Shown: positions 1 to 10,003 of the stretch, piece by piece
Layout of the letters: each line of letters begins with the position of its first letter
Numbering within the stretch: the first letter of the stretch is position 1
From: Rosa chinensis
Lineage: Eukaryota; Streptophyta; Magnoliopsida; Rosales; Rosaceae
Direction of reading: 5' to 3'
DNA length: 64,000 nt
NCBI RefSeq assembly: GCF_002994745.2
Contig: NC_037094.1
Span: 18,585,001 to 18,649,000, forward strand
The notes under the pieces: generated by a model
Told to the model about the DNA's origin: nothing
The model's input: the letters and a program-made list of their open reading frames with translations, nothing else
The model's database searches: none
Program-made: the position numbers and the translations under genes

Positions 1-156
1 CTGAGTGGATTATTGATAGGATTCTTGATTGGGATGGTTGCTTGCTTGATTTTGTTGCTGATCTTTGTTTTAAGAATCAATTGGGATGAAGAAGCTGTTG
101 GGAAATTAATCCCCCGTCACGCAAGTACTACTAGTAGAGATGGAAAGAAGAAATAA
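1..156 (+). CDS. MATE/DETOXIFICATION transporter, 3' end, reading into an LTR insertion
   Basis: Frame 1 reads from base 1 through a hydrophobic segment (LSGLLIGFLIGMVACLILLL) followed by RINWDEEA. This matches the last transmembrane helix and the 'RTNWxxEA' border of plant MATE multidrug/toxin efflux carriers (12 membrane helices, H+ or Na+ coupled export of secondary metabolites). The 5' part lies outside the window. At base 96 the reading frame enters the Copia LTR and continues for about 20 foreign codons to a TAA at 154-156. The natural tail resumes after the element at 2914. The break lies after the last helix, so a protein with a swapped cytosolic tail is conceivable. The family call rests on the helix plus the NWDEEA motif only. 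Confidence 0.72.
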   Translation: MSGLLIGFLIGMVACLILLLIFVLRINWDEEAVGKLIPRHASTTSRDGKKK

Positions 157-841
157 ACAAGCCAATAAGACAACAAGATTTTAACGAGGTTCGGCCAATT
201 TCCTTGCCTACGTCCTCAGAGAGTTTCACCTTCACTAATGAGAGATTTACACAAGTACAAGATTACACCGCTCAAATTTATACACAATTCGAGCACTCAA
301 GTTTATACCCAACCCGAGCCCTTGTATCCAATCGGATACCCCTTGTACACCCTCTCTCAACCTAGAAGATTACTCTACCCCAAGAGCTATTCACACAACT
401 CACTTTATCTTCTATACACGAAGACCCGAGTTGCTCACAAAGAAAGTTTCTGCTCTCTCTTTACTCTCTTTGTGCTTCTGCCCTCTCTCACTCTCCTTCT
501 GCCGATATGGGATATATATAGACAGTGCACTTCATGCACATACCATGCAGTGTGTGGAAGCAAAGTCATAGGTGTGAACACATGAAAAGCAAAGTCATGC
601 TTTTCCATTTCTTACGGTGTGTGCTTGCATGCCACAATGATTGCATGTTTCCTCCACTTTTCCTTCTTCTTTTATGCTTTCACTTTCCTTGTCTTCTGCA
701 TGTTTTCCAGCCATGTTTGCCGCATGCTTTCATCTCTCTTGTCTCCCACATGCATTCTCCTTTACAAAGTCTCCCACATGCAATTTCTTTTCTTTATTGC
801 ATACAAGACAAATGTCTCTAACATAAGGAGGGATCCCAACA
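96..841 (-). repeat. 3' LTR of the Copia element
   Basis: This 746-bp repeat has the same length as 2163-2908, and the ORFs in three frames are the same in both copies. It forms the junction with the interrupted MATE exon and supplies the new in-frame stop at 154-156. Confidence 0.93.
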
Positions 842-1176
842 ATCTCCCCCTCCCGACTTTGGTGGAGAGCTCCGCATCACCACTTCAATCCTTGAAGTCA
901 TCTCAATCCGAGACACAACTTGTTATACCCACAAGTATTCCATTGGCCTTCTAGTTGCGCAATTACACATAATCAGAGTCAATTGCATTTGGTCCTAGCT
1001 CCCCCTGATTCAATCGGCCAATACCATGTGTAACTACCCCGAGACAACAATCACCTGTTGGCTCTGAAGAGGAACCTTGACTCGACCTCTTCCCTAGCAG
1101 GATTTACCTTCTCACCGTCATCTGGACTTGGAAACTTGTCAACGACGTCTCTGCTGTACCCGCAAACGAGACTCGC

Positions 1177-1422
1177 CTATGCGCACTCCTGTTTCCCATT
1201 ATCCATCAAGGTCTGACATACCAGATGATACCTACCACACTGTTCTCCCTGTATGAGGACCGTGCCGCCACGTGTGATTTTCATAACTCCCCCTGCTGAC
1301 GAAACCCTGCAGCCTTTGGAGTCTAACTGGCTCAAGGATATTAAATTTCTCTGTAACTTTGGGACATCGTCACACCACCCAAAGTACGCCAATCCCAAAT
1401 CTAATATCCAGTCAAAGAACAT
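1177..1422 (-). pseudogene. Copia gag-pre-integrase domain remnant
   Basis: An 81-codon open stretch contains VPKLQRNLISLSQLDSKGC and GGVMKITRG. This is the signature of the GAG-pre-integrase domain, located between protease and integrase in Copia polyproteins. The downstream integrase, reverse transcriptase and RNase H are absent: only about 330 bp separate it from the 3' LTR. It shows that the element derives from a full Copia by internal deletion. Confidence 0.85.
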
Positions 1423-1516
1423 GTGTCACCTATGGAGATTGTGAGAGCATCTCCATATGAAAATTAGTTTCTGCTACAGCAATGCCATCCAAGCCTTTCG
1501 CTTCATATGACCCTAG

Positions 1517-1720
1517 TCACGACACTTGTAGCATCCCTGTCTCTGGATTTAGACCTGCTATGATCACTAAATCCCCGACAGTTTTCCTTGCATTATCCGC
1601 TGTCTTCTCCGGTTTCACATCCTTCCCCTTCAACACTTTACTAAGCCCTGTTGAACTAGGATGTCTTTCACTCTCCTTTGCCATAGAGTGAAATTTTCCT
1701 TTTCCATCAAACTGCTCCAC
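1517..1720 (-). pseudogene. Copia gag N-terminal remnant
   Basis: The translation begins MEQFDGKGKFHSM and contains GLSKVLKGKDVKPEK. This corresponds to the conserved start of plant Copia Gag polyproteins (EKFDGxNNFxxW ... GLxKALxGKxxKPE). Only about 40 recognisable residues remain before the sequence drifts, and the rest of Gag and its zinc knuckle are missing. It lies just downstream of the primer-binding site, as expected for gag. Confidence 0.75.
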
Positions 1721-2148
1721 CTCAAACTATGAGGCAATACCTGAAGTCATGATGAGCAACCACGATCAACATGCAAACCTTCGGCGAACGAAAACCACGA
1801 ACGACGAACAAGCACGATCACTGACACCACGAACCACCTTAGTGAGATATACACTCTCACCAAACATCATTCTCTTGAGTCATATCTTGGTCTCTTGCAA
1901 CTCCACCTTTAATTAGGATTTTTGAGTCTGGCTCGCACCACCTAGCCTCCGAGTCACTCCACCTATCAACTACCTTTGATTAGGACTTTCTTGAGTTTTT
2001 GACCCGCTCCACATTGCTAGGAATTTTCCTCGAGCTGGCTCCACCTAATGCACTTTTGAGTTAACACCTTAACCATTTAATTGACTCCACCTTGAATGAT
2101 GAGGTGCTAGAACTTGCCATGACAAACAATTCACGACCGATAAGCCGA

Positions 2149-2161
2149 AGCTCTGATACCA
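2149..2161 (-). other. Retroelement primer-binding site (initiator tRNA-Met)
   Basis: The minus strand reads TGGTATCAGAGC one base inside the 5' LTR. This is the complement of the 3' end of plant initiator methionine tRNA, the usual primer for Copia reverse transcription. It fixes the element's orientation as minus. Confidence 0.93.
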
Positions 2162-2162
2162 C

Positions 2163-2908
2163 TGTTGGGAAATTAATCCCCCGTCACGCAAGTACTACTA
2201 GTAGAGATGGAAAGAAGAAATAAACAAGCCAATAAGACAACAAGATTTTAACGAGGTTCGGCCAATTTCCTTGCCTACGTCCTCAGAGAGTTTCACCTTC
2301 ACTAATGAGAGATTTACACAAGTACAAGATTACACCGCTCAAATTTATACACAATTCGAGCACTCAAGTTTATACCCAACCCGAGCCCTTGTATCCAATC
2401 GGATACCCCTTGTACACCCTCTCTCAACCTAGAAGATTACTCTACCCCAAGAGCTATTCACACAACTCACTTTATCTTCTATACACGAAGACCCGAGTTG
2501 CTCACAAAGAAAGTTTCTGCTCTCTCTTTACTCTCTTTGTGCTTCTGCCCTCTCTCACTCTCCTTCTGCCGATATGGGATATATATAGACAGTGCACTTC
2601 ATGCACATACCATGCAGTGTGTGGAAGCAAAGTCATAGGTGTGAACACATGAAAAGCAAAGTCATGCTTTTCCATTTCTTACGGTGTGTGCTTGCATGCC
2701 ACAATGATTGCATGTTTCCTCCACTTTTCCTTCTTCTTTTATGCTTTCACTTTCCTTGTCTTCTGCATGTTTTCCAGCCATGTTTGCCGCATGCTTTCAT
2801 CTCTCTTGTCTCCCACATGCATTCTCCTTTACAAAGTCTCCCACATGCAATTTCTTTTCTTTATTGCATACAAGACAAATGTCTCTAACATAAGGAGGGA
2901 TCCCAACA
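2163..2908 (-). repeat. 5' LTR of the Copia element
   Basis: This 746-bp LTR is upstream in the element's own orientation. A TATA motif (CTATATATA on the minus strand, around 2580-2589) is a credible retroelement promoter. The sequence AACGAGGTTCGGC (plus strand, near 2250) lies in the R/U5 part and is shared with many plant Copia LTRs. Confidence 0.93.
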
Positions 2909-3013
2909 GAAGCGTGCAAAGCACAAAGACTTGCCTCACTTTCCTGTCAAGCACCAGAACTTAACAAACACGAAAACCACAAAAGCGTGGGGAGAGTCGA
3001 TGCCGAAGTCTAA
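2909..3013 (+). pseudogene. Displaced C-terminal tail of the MATE gene
   Basis: Removing the element plus one copy of GAAGC joins base 95 to 2914 in the same frame. The frame stays open for 32 more codons to TAA at 3011-3013. The tail is hydrophilic (begins CKAQRLASLSCQAPELNK), as expected of the cytosolic C-terminus of MATE carriers. In the interrupted allele this stretch cannot be translated as part of the transporter unless the element is spliced out. Confidence 0.75.
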
Positions 3014-3503
3014 AAGTAACCAGAAATGTCCTCCAACTCCAACCCACATCTTCTAGCAAAGTTTTTTCTCGATGGCAATAAATATTTTGGGCTCAAACAA
3101 ACGTTACTGTAAGAAAGCAAATTCCGGTCATCTCTGTAGTCTTGGGTTTGTTTCTTCCTGAAGGGTCCATGTAAGTTAAACAGCGCCTAATTGCTGACGT
3201 GACAGATAACAAAAAGGTTGATTGTTGAGAGCAGGAGAGTAGTGTCTCCAATTTGTTGATAGTAGACGAGTAGTGGCACAATCTCCATAACGAAGAGAGC
3301 AATAGCTCCAAAATTGAATTAAACACAAGAAAACATTTCTTGTATTGAATGAACCTAGGACCAGTTCAGAATCAGATTCAAACAAACATTCAGGAACGAC
3401 AAATGCCATTAAAAAACTCCTACCAACATCATTGATCCATGCATTGGTAAAGAAATTTGCACCATAGGTCAGTGAACAGAAAAAAAAAGAAGAAGGGAAA
3501 ATA

Positions 3504-5694
3504 TCATCCATCAGAAATTAAAGACTCCAGCTCTTTCACTTTCTCTTCATTGAAGCCAAGGGAGGCCATTATCTTGTGACCCGGTGAATCCACTTCATAC
3601 CAAATGCCAAGAAGCAGATGAGATGTTGTAATTTCGCCACTACCACCTGCAATTCAGATATCAATAAATCAAAAGGTAAGAACTAAAGTAGAGCAAAAAG
3701 AGTTGATAATTAAAAAATTTGTTAAAGAAAAGATAGTCATGTGCATCTGAGGAGCACAATCCCACAATTTGACAAGTATGGTACACTGCACAATAGCAAC
3801 ATGAATCTCCTTTCAAATAGTTCTATTGTCTTGCAGTCAAGAACCATACTTGAGTTAAGATTTTAAGTATTTTTGATCATTTATGCAATAATTATATCAG
3901 ATTTCCTTCAGAAGAAAAATATGGAATTTGGATCTCCACCGAGATTTGTCTTTGCATTTGGATTTAGGACAGAAGATACAAATTCAACATTGTCGTAGAA
4001 AAGGAGATTATCTCTCAAATAACAAGGGAAAAGGAACTATGTCAGTTCAAGATCGAACTCTAAAACTGTTCTTGCATCTGAGGCAGCTCAGATTATTACA
4101 ATGACCCATTCTCTAGATGATGGATTTTGTAAGTGCAAACTCAAACATAATGGCAATCAAATGCCACACTATGCAAATACCAGTTCCGCACTTCCCATGG
4201 TTATACACAAATACCAGTTTTGACTGATCTACAAAACCATAAAAAAAACAACCTTTTACTACAACACCAAACCCAAACCTCTGAATTCTTAGAAAACTCA
4301 CAAGTACAAAATTTTCAAATAACAAATCAGAAATGAATTCACATGACCCAGGAAATATTTATGCGAAGTGAAGGAAAACAAGGATTCAGAAAACTTTTCT
4401 GATATTCTAAAAGAAGATTTACTAGTGTTGAGACCATTGTAGCCCTTATACAGTATTCACTATAATTCATTCAGTATCTGGTTTGCATATCGAAGATGCT
4501 ACTTGATTGAGCACTGATGCAATCCCAAGAGCTACTTATATACATAAGTTCTGGGGGGCATGTCAGGAACTACTTATAATACAAAAAAGTGAAAAGGCGA
4601 ATAAAAAAGTTTATGTACGAGAAATTTGTATATAAATGAAACAGCAAAGAAATTTACCAGATTTTATTTTCTTATCAACGGCCCAGTCGAGCACTCTTTG
4701 AGCTTCGTCAGTCAATGCAGGATGCTCAGGACTGAAAAAGTACATATCAGCTTTCCCAAGTAACTTGATGGTTTCTTCACGCACCTTGAACACTGTAAGT
4801 CCATTTGCCCGCAAAAATTTTGAAGCCAAAGTGGTTCCTGCAGCCCAATGCTAAGATGGCTAAGTAAACCACAAAATGTGTTTATCACAGAGACCAGACA
4901 TAATCATAAGATTTTCTTGTCATTATTTCTATTTGTATTTCTGTGAGCGGTGGTGTTAAAGATGGGAAACATGTCACACTCAATTATGATTCTGACGATT
5001 CAAGTTGGTATCATATAAGATTGGCATTCCGAGTTAGCCCTCAGTTACCATTTGTTTTGGATCATAACTTGGAAGTCTTGGACTAAATTTAAAACCTAAG
5101 CCTTTATGCATAAGGTAGAAGCCAGGAAACAACTGCACAAGCAGCCTTCCCCAGTGGTTGGGTACTTGAGCTTCCTGGCTTCCAATTCCCCCATGGCAAA
5201 TGACTTTATAGCCCTGCTAGACCATCTGCATCCACCCAACCAATACCAAAACCTCAATCCCACCAAAATCAACCAACGAAAACATTAAATCCAACGAACA
5301 TAGTTCAACAAAAGACACTCACTTGGGCACTTCCTCATTGGACGAAACTCTCTCCTTGATTCTGTAATGATAAAATCAGAAGCATCTGAAACAACAGCTC
5401 GTCATCTAAAACGTGAAACGAAACGAATCAAAAAACAGGGGTTCTGGCAATGCGACAGAATTAGGTACTTACGCGGTCGGGAGGCTGAGGCAGATTGTGG
5501 AAGAGAAAGGTCGGAGCTTTGGCAGTTGGGCTCTGACTCCGAGACGTACTGTTGGTTCCGAGCCATAGATTCTGTAGACTTGTGGGCTTCAAAGTCGTGG
5601 TCAGAGGTAGAGAACACGATTCGGGTTTGGTTGTTTGATTGGGATTCAAGGCAGAGACGAAAGCTGGAAGCTTGGAGAGGGAGTGAGCGGCCAT
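3504..5694 (-). pseudogene. CLPT: Clp protease accessory subunit ClpT-like gene (five exons, exon 3 damaged)
   Basis: Proposed exons on the minus strand: 5694-5473 (Ser/Thr-rich N-terminus, likely plastid transit peptide), 5354-5323, 5225-~5145, 4837-4658 and 3646-3504. Exon 4 contains FLRANGLTVFKVREETIKLL and ADMYFFSPEHPALT. Exon 5 contains GEITTSHLLLGIWYEVDSPG and ends LESLISDG-stop. These are hallmarks of plant ClpT1/ClpT2, small ClpN-like proteins that bind the chloroplast ClpPR core. Introns have GT..AG borders and phases agree, but the exon 2 acceptor is inferred from phase. Exon 3 encodes WSSRAIKSFAMGELEARKLK and then loses the expected ~13-codon end (the conserved TEALLMGILVEG region), with no usable donor. 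The copy is therefore probably non-functional, unless the missing piece is encoded elsewhere. It converges on the MATE gene. Confidence 0.85.
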
Positions 5695-6449
5695 GTTTGG
5701 AAATTGGAATAGCCGGGGGCTCTTTCGTGCTGGCTCAAGTGTTTGGATTTGATATGTAATCGGGTTATGTAGACTTGAAACTTTGTCATGATAATGGTTG
5801 TGAAGTTGTTGATATGCTCGAATGAAGTTTTTGATATGTAATCGGGTTCTGTAAACTCAAAATTGTGTTTTTGGGTGACGTCGGATTTCATTGTGATTCC
5901 GGTTTTCGGTAGCGGTTCCTGAGTTTTTGATTCGTCTCCGATAGCTATTGTTGGGTATTGTTGCTTGCGTTCCTTCTGAGTCCTATCTGATCCTGCTGTA
6001 CCAAACGAAGTCGATCACTTGACTGCGCTAGTAGCTAATCGATTGCCACAGGTCGGAGTGTCGGACCTCGAAACCAGAATTCCTAATCTTCCTCGGGCCA
6101 TGTCCTTCCTCTCGTAGGGAAAAGGAGATGAACGCAAGTATGGGTCCTCAGACTTCAAAGAACCCAGCAGTCTCGGCTTAAGAGAATGGGGTTGTCCCTT
6201 CTTCGTAGAAATCTTTTCACCCAACGTCAACCGGGAACAGGCTAAGCCTTTCCCATGCCATTAACATTTCCTCTTTATATGTTTGACATGTGAGCTGCAC
6301 GTATCTGGGCCCAAAGCTCCAAACATGCAAAGCTCCGAGCATGGAATACGTTTCTGAGTTTCTTCCTTGTTTTCTCCGTGTATTTGTTATATTATTACAG
6401 TTCTATGCATTAATGAATTTCTGATTCTTTGCAATCAAAATATATTCAG
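5695..6449. other. Region between ClpT and the PEAMT-like exon
   Basis: The first ~200 bases are the ClpT upstream region. Bases ~5950-6250 are of higher GC content and contain no family I recognise. No convincing coding sequence was seen. Confidence 0.4.
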
Positions 6450-6548
6450 AAGGACTACAATGACATAGTTGGTGGATGGAACATGAAGCTGGTTAGGATT
6501 AAATCTGGAGAGCAGAAGTGGGGTCTCTTCATTGCCAAGAAGAAATGA
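6450..6548 (+). pseudogene. Orphan last exon resembling phosphoethanolamine N-methyltransferase
   Basis: After an acceptor (TATATTCAG at 6441-6449), 32 codons plus TGA read [20 protein letters not shown] followed by [12 protein letters not shown]. This resembles the extreme C-terminus of plant PEAMT (S-adenosylmethionine-dependent methylation of phosphoethanolamine toward phosphocholine), as I remember it. No other exon of the enzyme is visible upstream on the plus strand to the ClpT gene, so this is a fragment or a gene whose upstream part was lost. AT-rich sequence to about 6760 may be its old 3' UTR. Confidence 0.6.
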
Positions 6549-6768
6549 TTATGACACCTTAAGTTTTGCATATGCAAATGCAATACTGTACTCGAGTTAG
6601 ATATGCATTTCAAATGAACATTGTATTCAGTTGTTGGTGTGTTGTGGTTTAGATGGTCTTATCTTAAACTATGTCGCAGTCCTATTAGTGTTTGAACTTC
6701 AGCCATCTTATAATAATAGAATTGGGTTTTGTCTTTGCTCAATTGTATTTGAATCTGTGTGTTAAATT

Positions 6769-7133
6769 CACTATTTACCTGGTTTTAATCGTCCCCTATT
6801 TATCTGATTGGCGCCATTAAATTTGAAAATAATAAGAGACGGAATGAGTTTTGTCCCTTATTCATTTGATTGACATAATTTATAGTTAATTTTCCCGCCA
6901 ACTTGACTGAGAATGGGGGATGAAATTCTGTTGAATAGGGAACAATTTTAATTTGTTCTCCAAATGCATTAGGAGACAGAATTTATCAACCGTTGTCTTT
7001 AATAATTGGGGACGAGCATTAGGAGACGACTTTAACCACAAAACGATTCCGTCTCAAATGTTTTTTTTGGGATGAATTCTCAGCTTTTAGAGACAAACTA
7101 ATTTCGTCCTAAATTGGGTTTTCTCTAGTAGTG
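6769..7133. mobile_element. CACTA-like transposon end or short derivative
   Basis: The right border reads TTTTCTCTAGTAGTG (ending 7133), the inverse of a CACTACTAGAGAAAA terminus. Subterminal motifs around GACGGAAT, TTCGTCC and TTTGTCC repeat inside, as in CACTA subterminal regions. A CACTA pentamer at 6769-6773 could be the other end, but its flank does not match a 3-bp target duplication. The left border is uncertain. Confidence 0.4.
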
Positions 7134-7340
7134 GAGTCGCCTGTACACGCAACTCAGAGTTGTGGAGTTTGTATTCCGGGGTCCGAAAGGGCGTCTTTCT
7201 TCTCCAACTTGTCATCCGCTCAGTTTCTTTCTTTCATTTCGTTTTTTGATCATGCCATGAAAGCTTTGGAGGAAGAGGAGCTTCAGTTGCTTGTTTTCCT
7301 ACTGCATGTGGTGGAAACTTTTTTTTTTGGAGAGATTAAA

Positions 7341-7513
7341 GCAGGTCCTTTATGAAATAATGAATTACGTTCATGCCAATTCCACCACAGTTACTGTCTC
7401 AGAAGACAAAGCAGGTCCTTTATGAAATAATGAATTACGTTCACAGTTACTGTGGTGGAATTGGCATGAACGTAATTCGTTATTTCATAAAGGACCTACT
7501 TTGTCTTCTGAGA
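7341..7513. repeat. 70-bp unit in two partial direct copies and one inverted copy
   Basis: The 33-bp string beginning GCAGGTCCTTTATGAAATAA occurs at 7341-7373 and 7411-7443. Bases 7444-7513 are its inverted continuation, complementary to 7341-7396 and 7397-7410 with about three mismatches. The array could fold into a hairpin with ~56-bp arms. Confidence 0.9.
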
Positions 7514-8250
7514 TAGTGTTTGAGAATGGTGTCTGGCAATTGGCGGAAGGGCGTGCAACTTTGGATCGGCAGAATGTGAATGAGAGGGAATTTGTGCATG
7601 GGAGGATGAACGTGTATGATAATCAAGACTTGCAGGGGCAGAATATGCACGGTCAAAATGTGCCTAGACTGAATGTACACGGTCAAGATATGAATGGTTT
7701 GAACGTGCATGGGTGGGGTTGGAAGTGCATGGGGAGGGTTTGAATGTGAATGGGAGGGAAAGTGTGCATGCTAGGGGAAACATAGAAAGTGGAGTGGGTG
7801 GGGGTGGTAGGCAGGCCCCAGGTAGAGGTGGGCTGAAATTGAATTGTGATGGTGCAGCCTCGGATTGCTCGGGTCGATATGGATTATGGATTAGGCTTTG
7901 TTGTACGAAGTGAAATGGGAGCTGTTGTGTTGGCTGCCGGCAAAGAAGAGTCTTTCCAGTTTCAGCTTTGGTCTCGGAATTGTTAGCTATTAAAGTTGGG
8001 TTGGAGATGGTAAAGGAGGGAAGCTTAGGTGGTGTTGAGGTGGAGACTGATTGTCTGGGTGCAGCCGTGCAGTGCAGCTTATTTATCAGAAAGAGAAATG
8101 CTCTGCGGCGGTAAGGTATTATAGTGGAAGAGATTCAGAGTTTCAGACTCTGTTAACAGATCTCCAGATCTCTACGGTCAAGCATACGTCGCGAAATAAC
8201 AGTAAGGCAGCTCATGCAATTACAAATTTTGTAGCCTCACTAGCCTGAGA
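7514..8250 (+). pseudogene. Relic of a plant RNase H-like (LINE-derived) coding region
   Basis: From ~7828 three frames in succession give GLKLNCDGA, then FVVRSEMGAVVLAAGKE, VEVETDCLGAAVQ-like and SRNNSKAAHAITNFVASLA. This is the order of the RNase H fold found at the C-terminus of plant LINEs and domesticated RVT_3 proteins (first Asp in 'NCDGA', second in 'ETD'). Frameshifts and a stop around 7900-8000 break it. The upstream part (7560-7760) encodes a run of NVHGQ/NMHGQ-like repeats. Same family logic as the intact LINE at 27.6-33.8 kb, but strongly decayed. Confidence 0.7.
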
Positions 8251-9654
8251 GGAAGGGGCGAGTATTATGGCTAGAGGATGTGCCTTCTATTTGTTTAGTA
8301 AATTTCTTTGTTAATACTTTCTACACGCATTCTCAGGTTTCAAATGAAACCAGACCCACTCGTGTTGGAGTTCGTATGAAAGTTTTACGCCACTCCCAAG
8401 TTGACTCGGTGAAGTTCTGCAGCAAAAGAGACTTTGATTAATTATTTCGAACCACAATCCAACTCCAATTGACCATGTTACATATTTCTTAGCTGAGCCT
8501 GCATCATAGCATAGGGTTTGTGACTAAAGGTCATACGTACGTTCCAAAATTAAGTCCTAGAGTGTCCTAGCTTTTCGGTTACAGTAATATTCTTATAATT
8601 ATTCTGACTATTTGCGAAGTAGCTAGTTCTGATAATTATAAAATGGGACTATGAACTTGCTAGAGACGCTGCTACACGCATACATGGAGTGATAATTCTC
8701 CTTAGTGGTTAGCTATTTTGGCTCAAACTGATGTGATTGACATGTAAACGGTGTTTTTACCCTCATGGATTTGCTCATTCTACCCAATAATTTTGGATAT
8801 TCATGGTTGCTTTGAGAAAAACAAAATGCATCTTTAGAGTATCGTTACTTACCCTTTTCAATTCCTTAGATGTTTCTACTTTGTATCCGATTTTATTTAA
8901 CTTTATATATAGAGGTTTTTTTTTGTTTGAATAAGGATAGGTTAATTGTTATTTTAAACTGGTTGTTAAGTAGTAAATAAACACAAATCCAACTAGAGAG
9001 AGCGAAACCTAGGGTTTCGAGTCTAGCAGCGGCGCCGCATTTCGGCCGGATCCGTTGTGCTTAGCGACGCCAGTGTCGGGAGGATTTCGCGAAGGAATAG
9101 ATCTGCTTTTGCTCTGGTTTTTCTTTTGGAAAAGGCGTGTTCGGTGGTGGGTGGAATATGATCTGGGTGCTTGACAATCGGCGTCAGGCGTGGCGTTTGA
9201 GGTGATCGGATCTCTATCTCTGGTTTTTGTTTGGGCTTGGAACAGGCTGCAATAGTGCTCTATGCTCTTCGGTGTTCTCTGATCAAAGTTTCAAGCTCGG
9301 TTCAGTCGTTATCGGGCTGTGCAAGTGCTTGGAGACGATGTTTGTTTGTTGGATTGAGTCCATCATGGTCAGGCTTGGTTGCGGTCGACCACCGGAAAGG
9401 ACAGCATTAGCGGCAGCTTGGCTACTGAGGGCTAGGGACTGTCTGGTCAGCTTGGGCTTTTGGGCCTGGGCTCAATGGGATGCTGGGCTCTAAACCTAGG
9501 CCTAAACTAGGGGCTGCCAAGGAGGGTACCCTCCTTCATTACTTAGCGCGTCGGGCGGGTCTGACCTAAGAAATTGACCTACTTGGGTTATTTGAGCTTT
9601 TTTAAGGTTTGTAAAGTGTCAGTCGTACTTTAGATCATGGTTCTACGGAATTGG
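8251..9654. other. Intergenic, no recognised gene
   Basis: Bases 8251-8990 are AT-rich with nothing recognisable. Bases ~9000-9560 are GC-richer and begin with the palindromic CGAAACCTAGGGTTTCG. Their longest ORF (9227-9493, 88 codons) has no family resemblance. Confidence 0.5.
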
Positions 9655-9822
9655 TAATTATCTTGGGTTGGACTAGAGGAAGGGGCTTATAAATTATAAA
9701 TTATGCACTAAGTGCTGTTATTCAAATACTTGATACGAACTCAATGCGAAATCCGGACTACTAATCAAAGGCCATTATATCTGTTAACTAGTGCAATAGT
9801 GAGTTTTCATCGTAATCAAATT
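9655..9822 (-). repeat. Copy of a dispersed repeat, inverted relative to copies at 24.3, 27.3 and 37.7 kb
   Basis: The plus strand contains GAACTCAATGCGAAAT, CTACTAATCAAAG and TGTTAACTAGTGCAATAGTG. The reverse complements match the GCATTGAGTTC, CTTTGATTAGTAG and CACTATTGCACTAGTTAAC strings of the repeated segment at 24.28-24.43, 27.32-27.45 and 37.70-37.78 kb. It is a diverged member of the same family, nature unknown. Confidence 0.75.
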
Positions 9823-9961
9823 GTTCCTTAAACTTTCATCTTTACAAAACCCAATCATTCACATTAATCTCAATTTTTCCTTATCAAGCTACAGCTACTT
9901 AAGTCCCAAACCAATTACAGCATCCAACAAACCCCGACACATAAGAGTATCTTCCATTGTG

Positions 9962-9965
<4 letters not shown>

Positions 9966-10002
<37 letters not shown>
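9966..10002. repeat. (TA)n microsatellite
   Basis: About 17 uninterrupted TA units adjoin the left end of the element at 10002-10373. Confidence 0.95.

Positions 10003-10003
<1 letters not shown>

Larger units (their letters stand above)
96..2908 (-). mobile_element. Non-autonomous Copia-type LTR retrotransposon with 5-bp target duplication
   Basis: Two 746-bp direct repeats (96-841 and 2163-2908) start TGTTGGGA and end TCCCAACA. They are flanked by the 5-bp duplication GAAGC (91-95 and 2909-2913). Reading on the minus strand, the first LTR (2163-2908) is followed by a primer-binding site TGGTATCAGAGC (2161-2150), complementary to the 3' end of initiator tRNA-Met. The second LTR (96-841) is preceded by a purine tract GGGAGGGGGAG (854-844). 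The interior is only 1.3 kb and holds gag and gag-pre-integrase remnants. Integrase, reverse transcriptase and RNase H are missing, so it must be mobilised in trans. The LTRs look identical by eye, implying a very recent insertion. Confidence 0.97.

Noticed and set aside
238..954. Overlapping 61-115 codon plus-strand ORFs in the LTR, repeated at 2305-2964
   Set aside because: They lie in both LTRs in identical form, opposite to the element's orientation, and resemble no protein.
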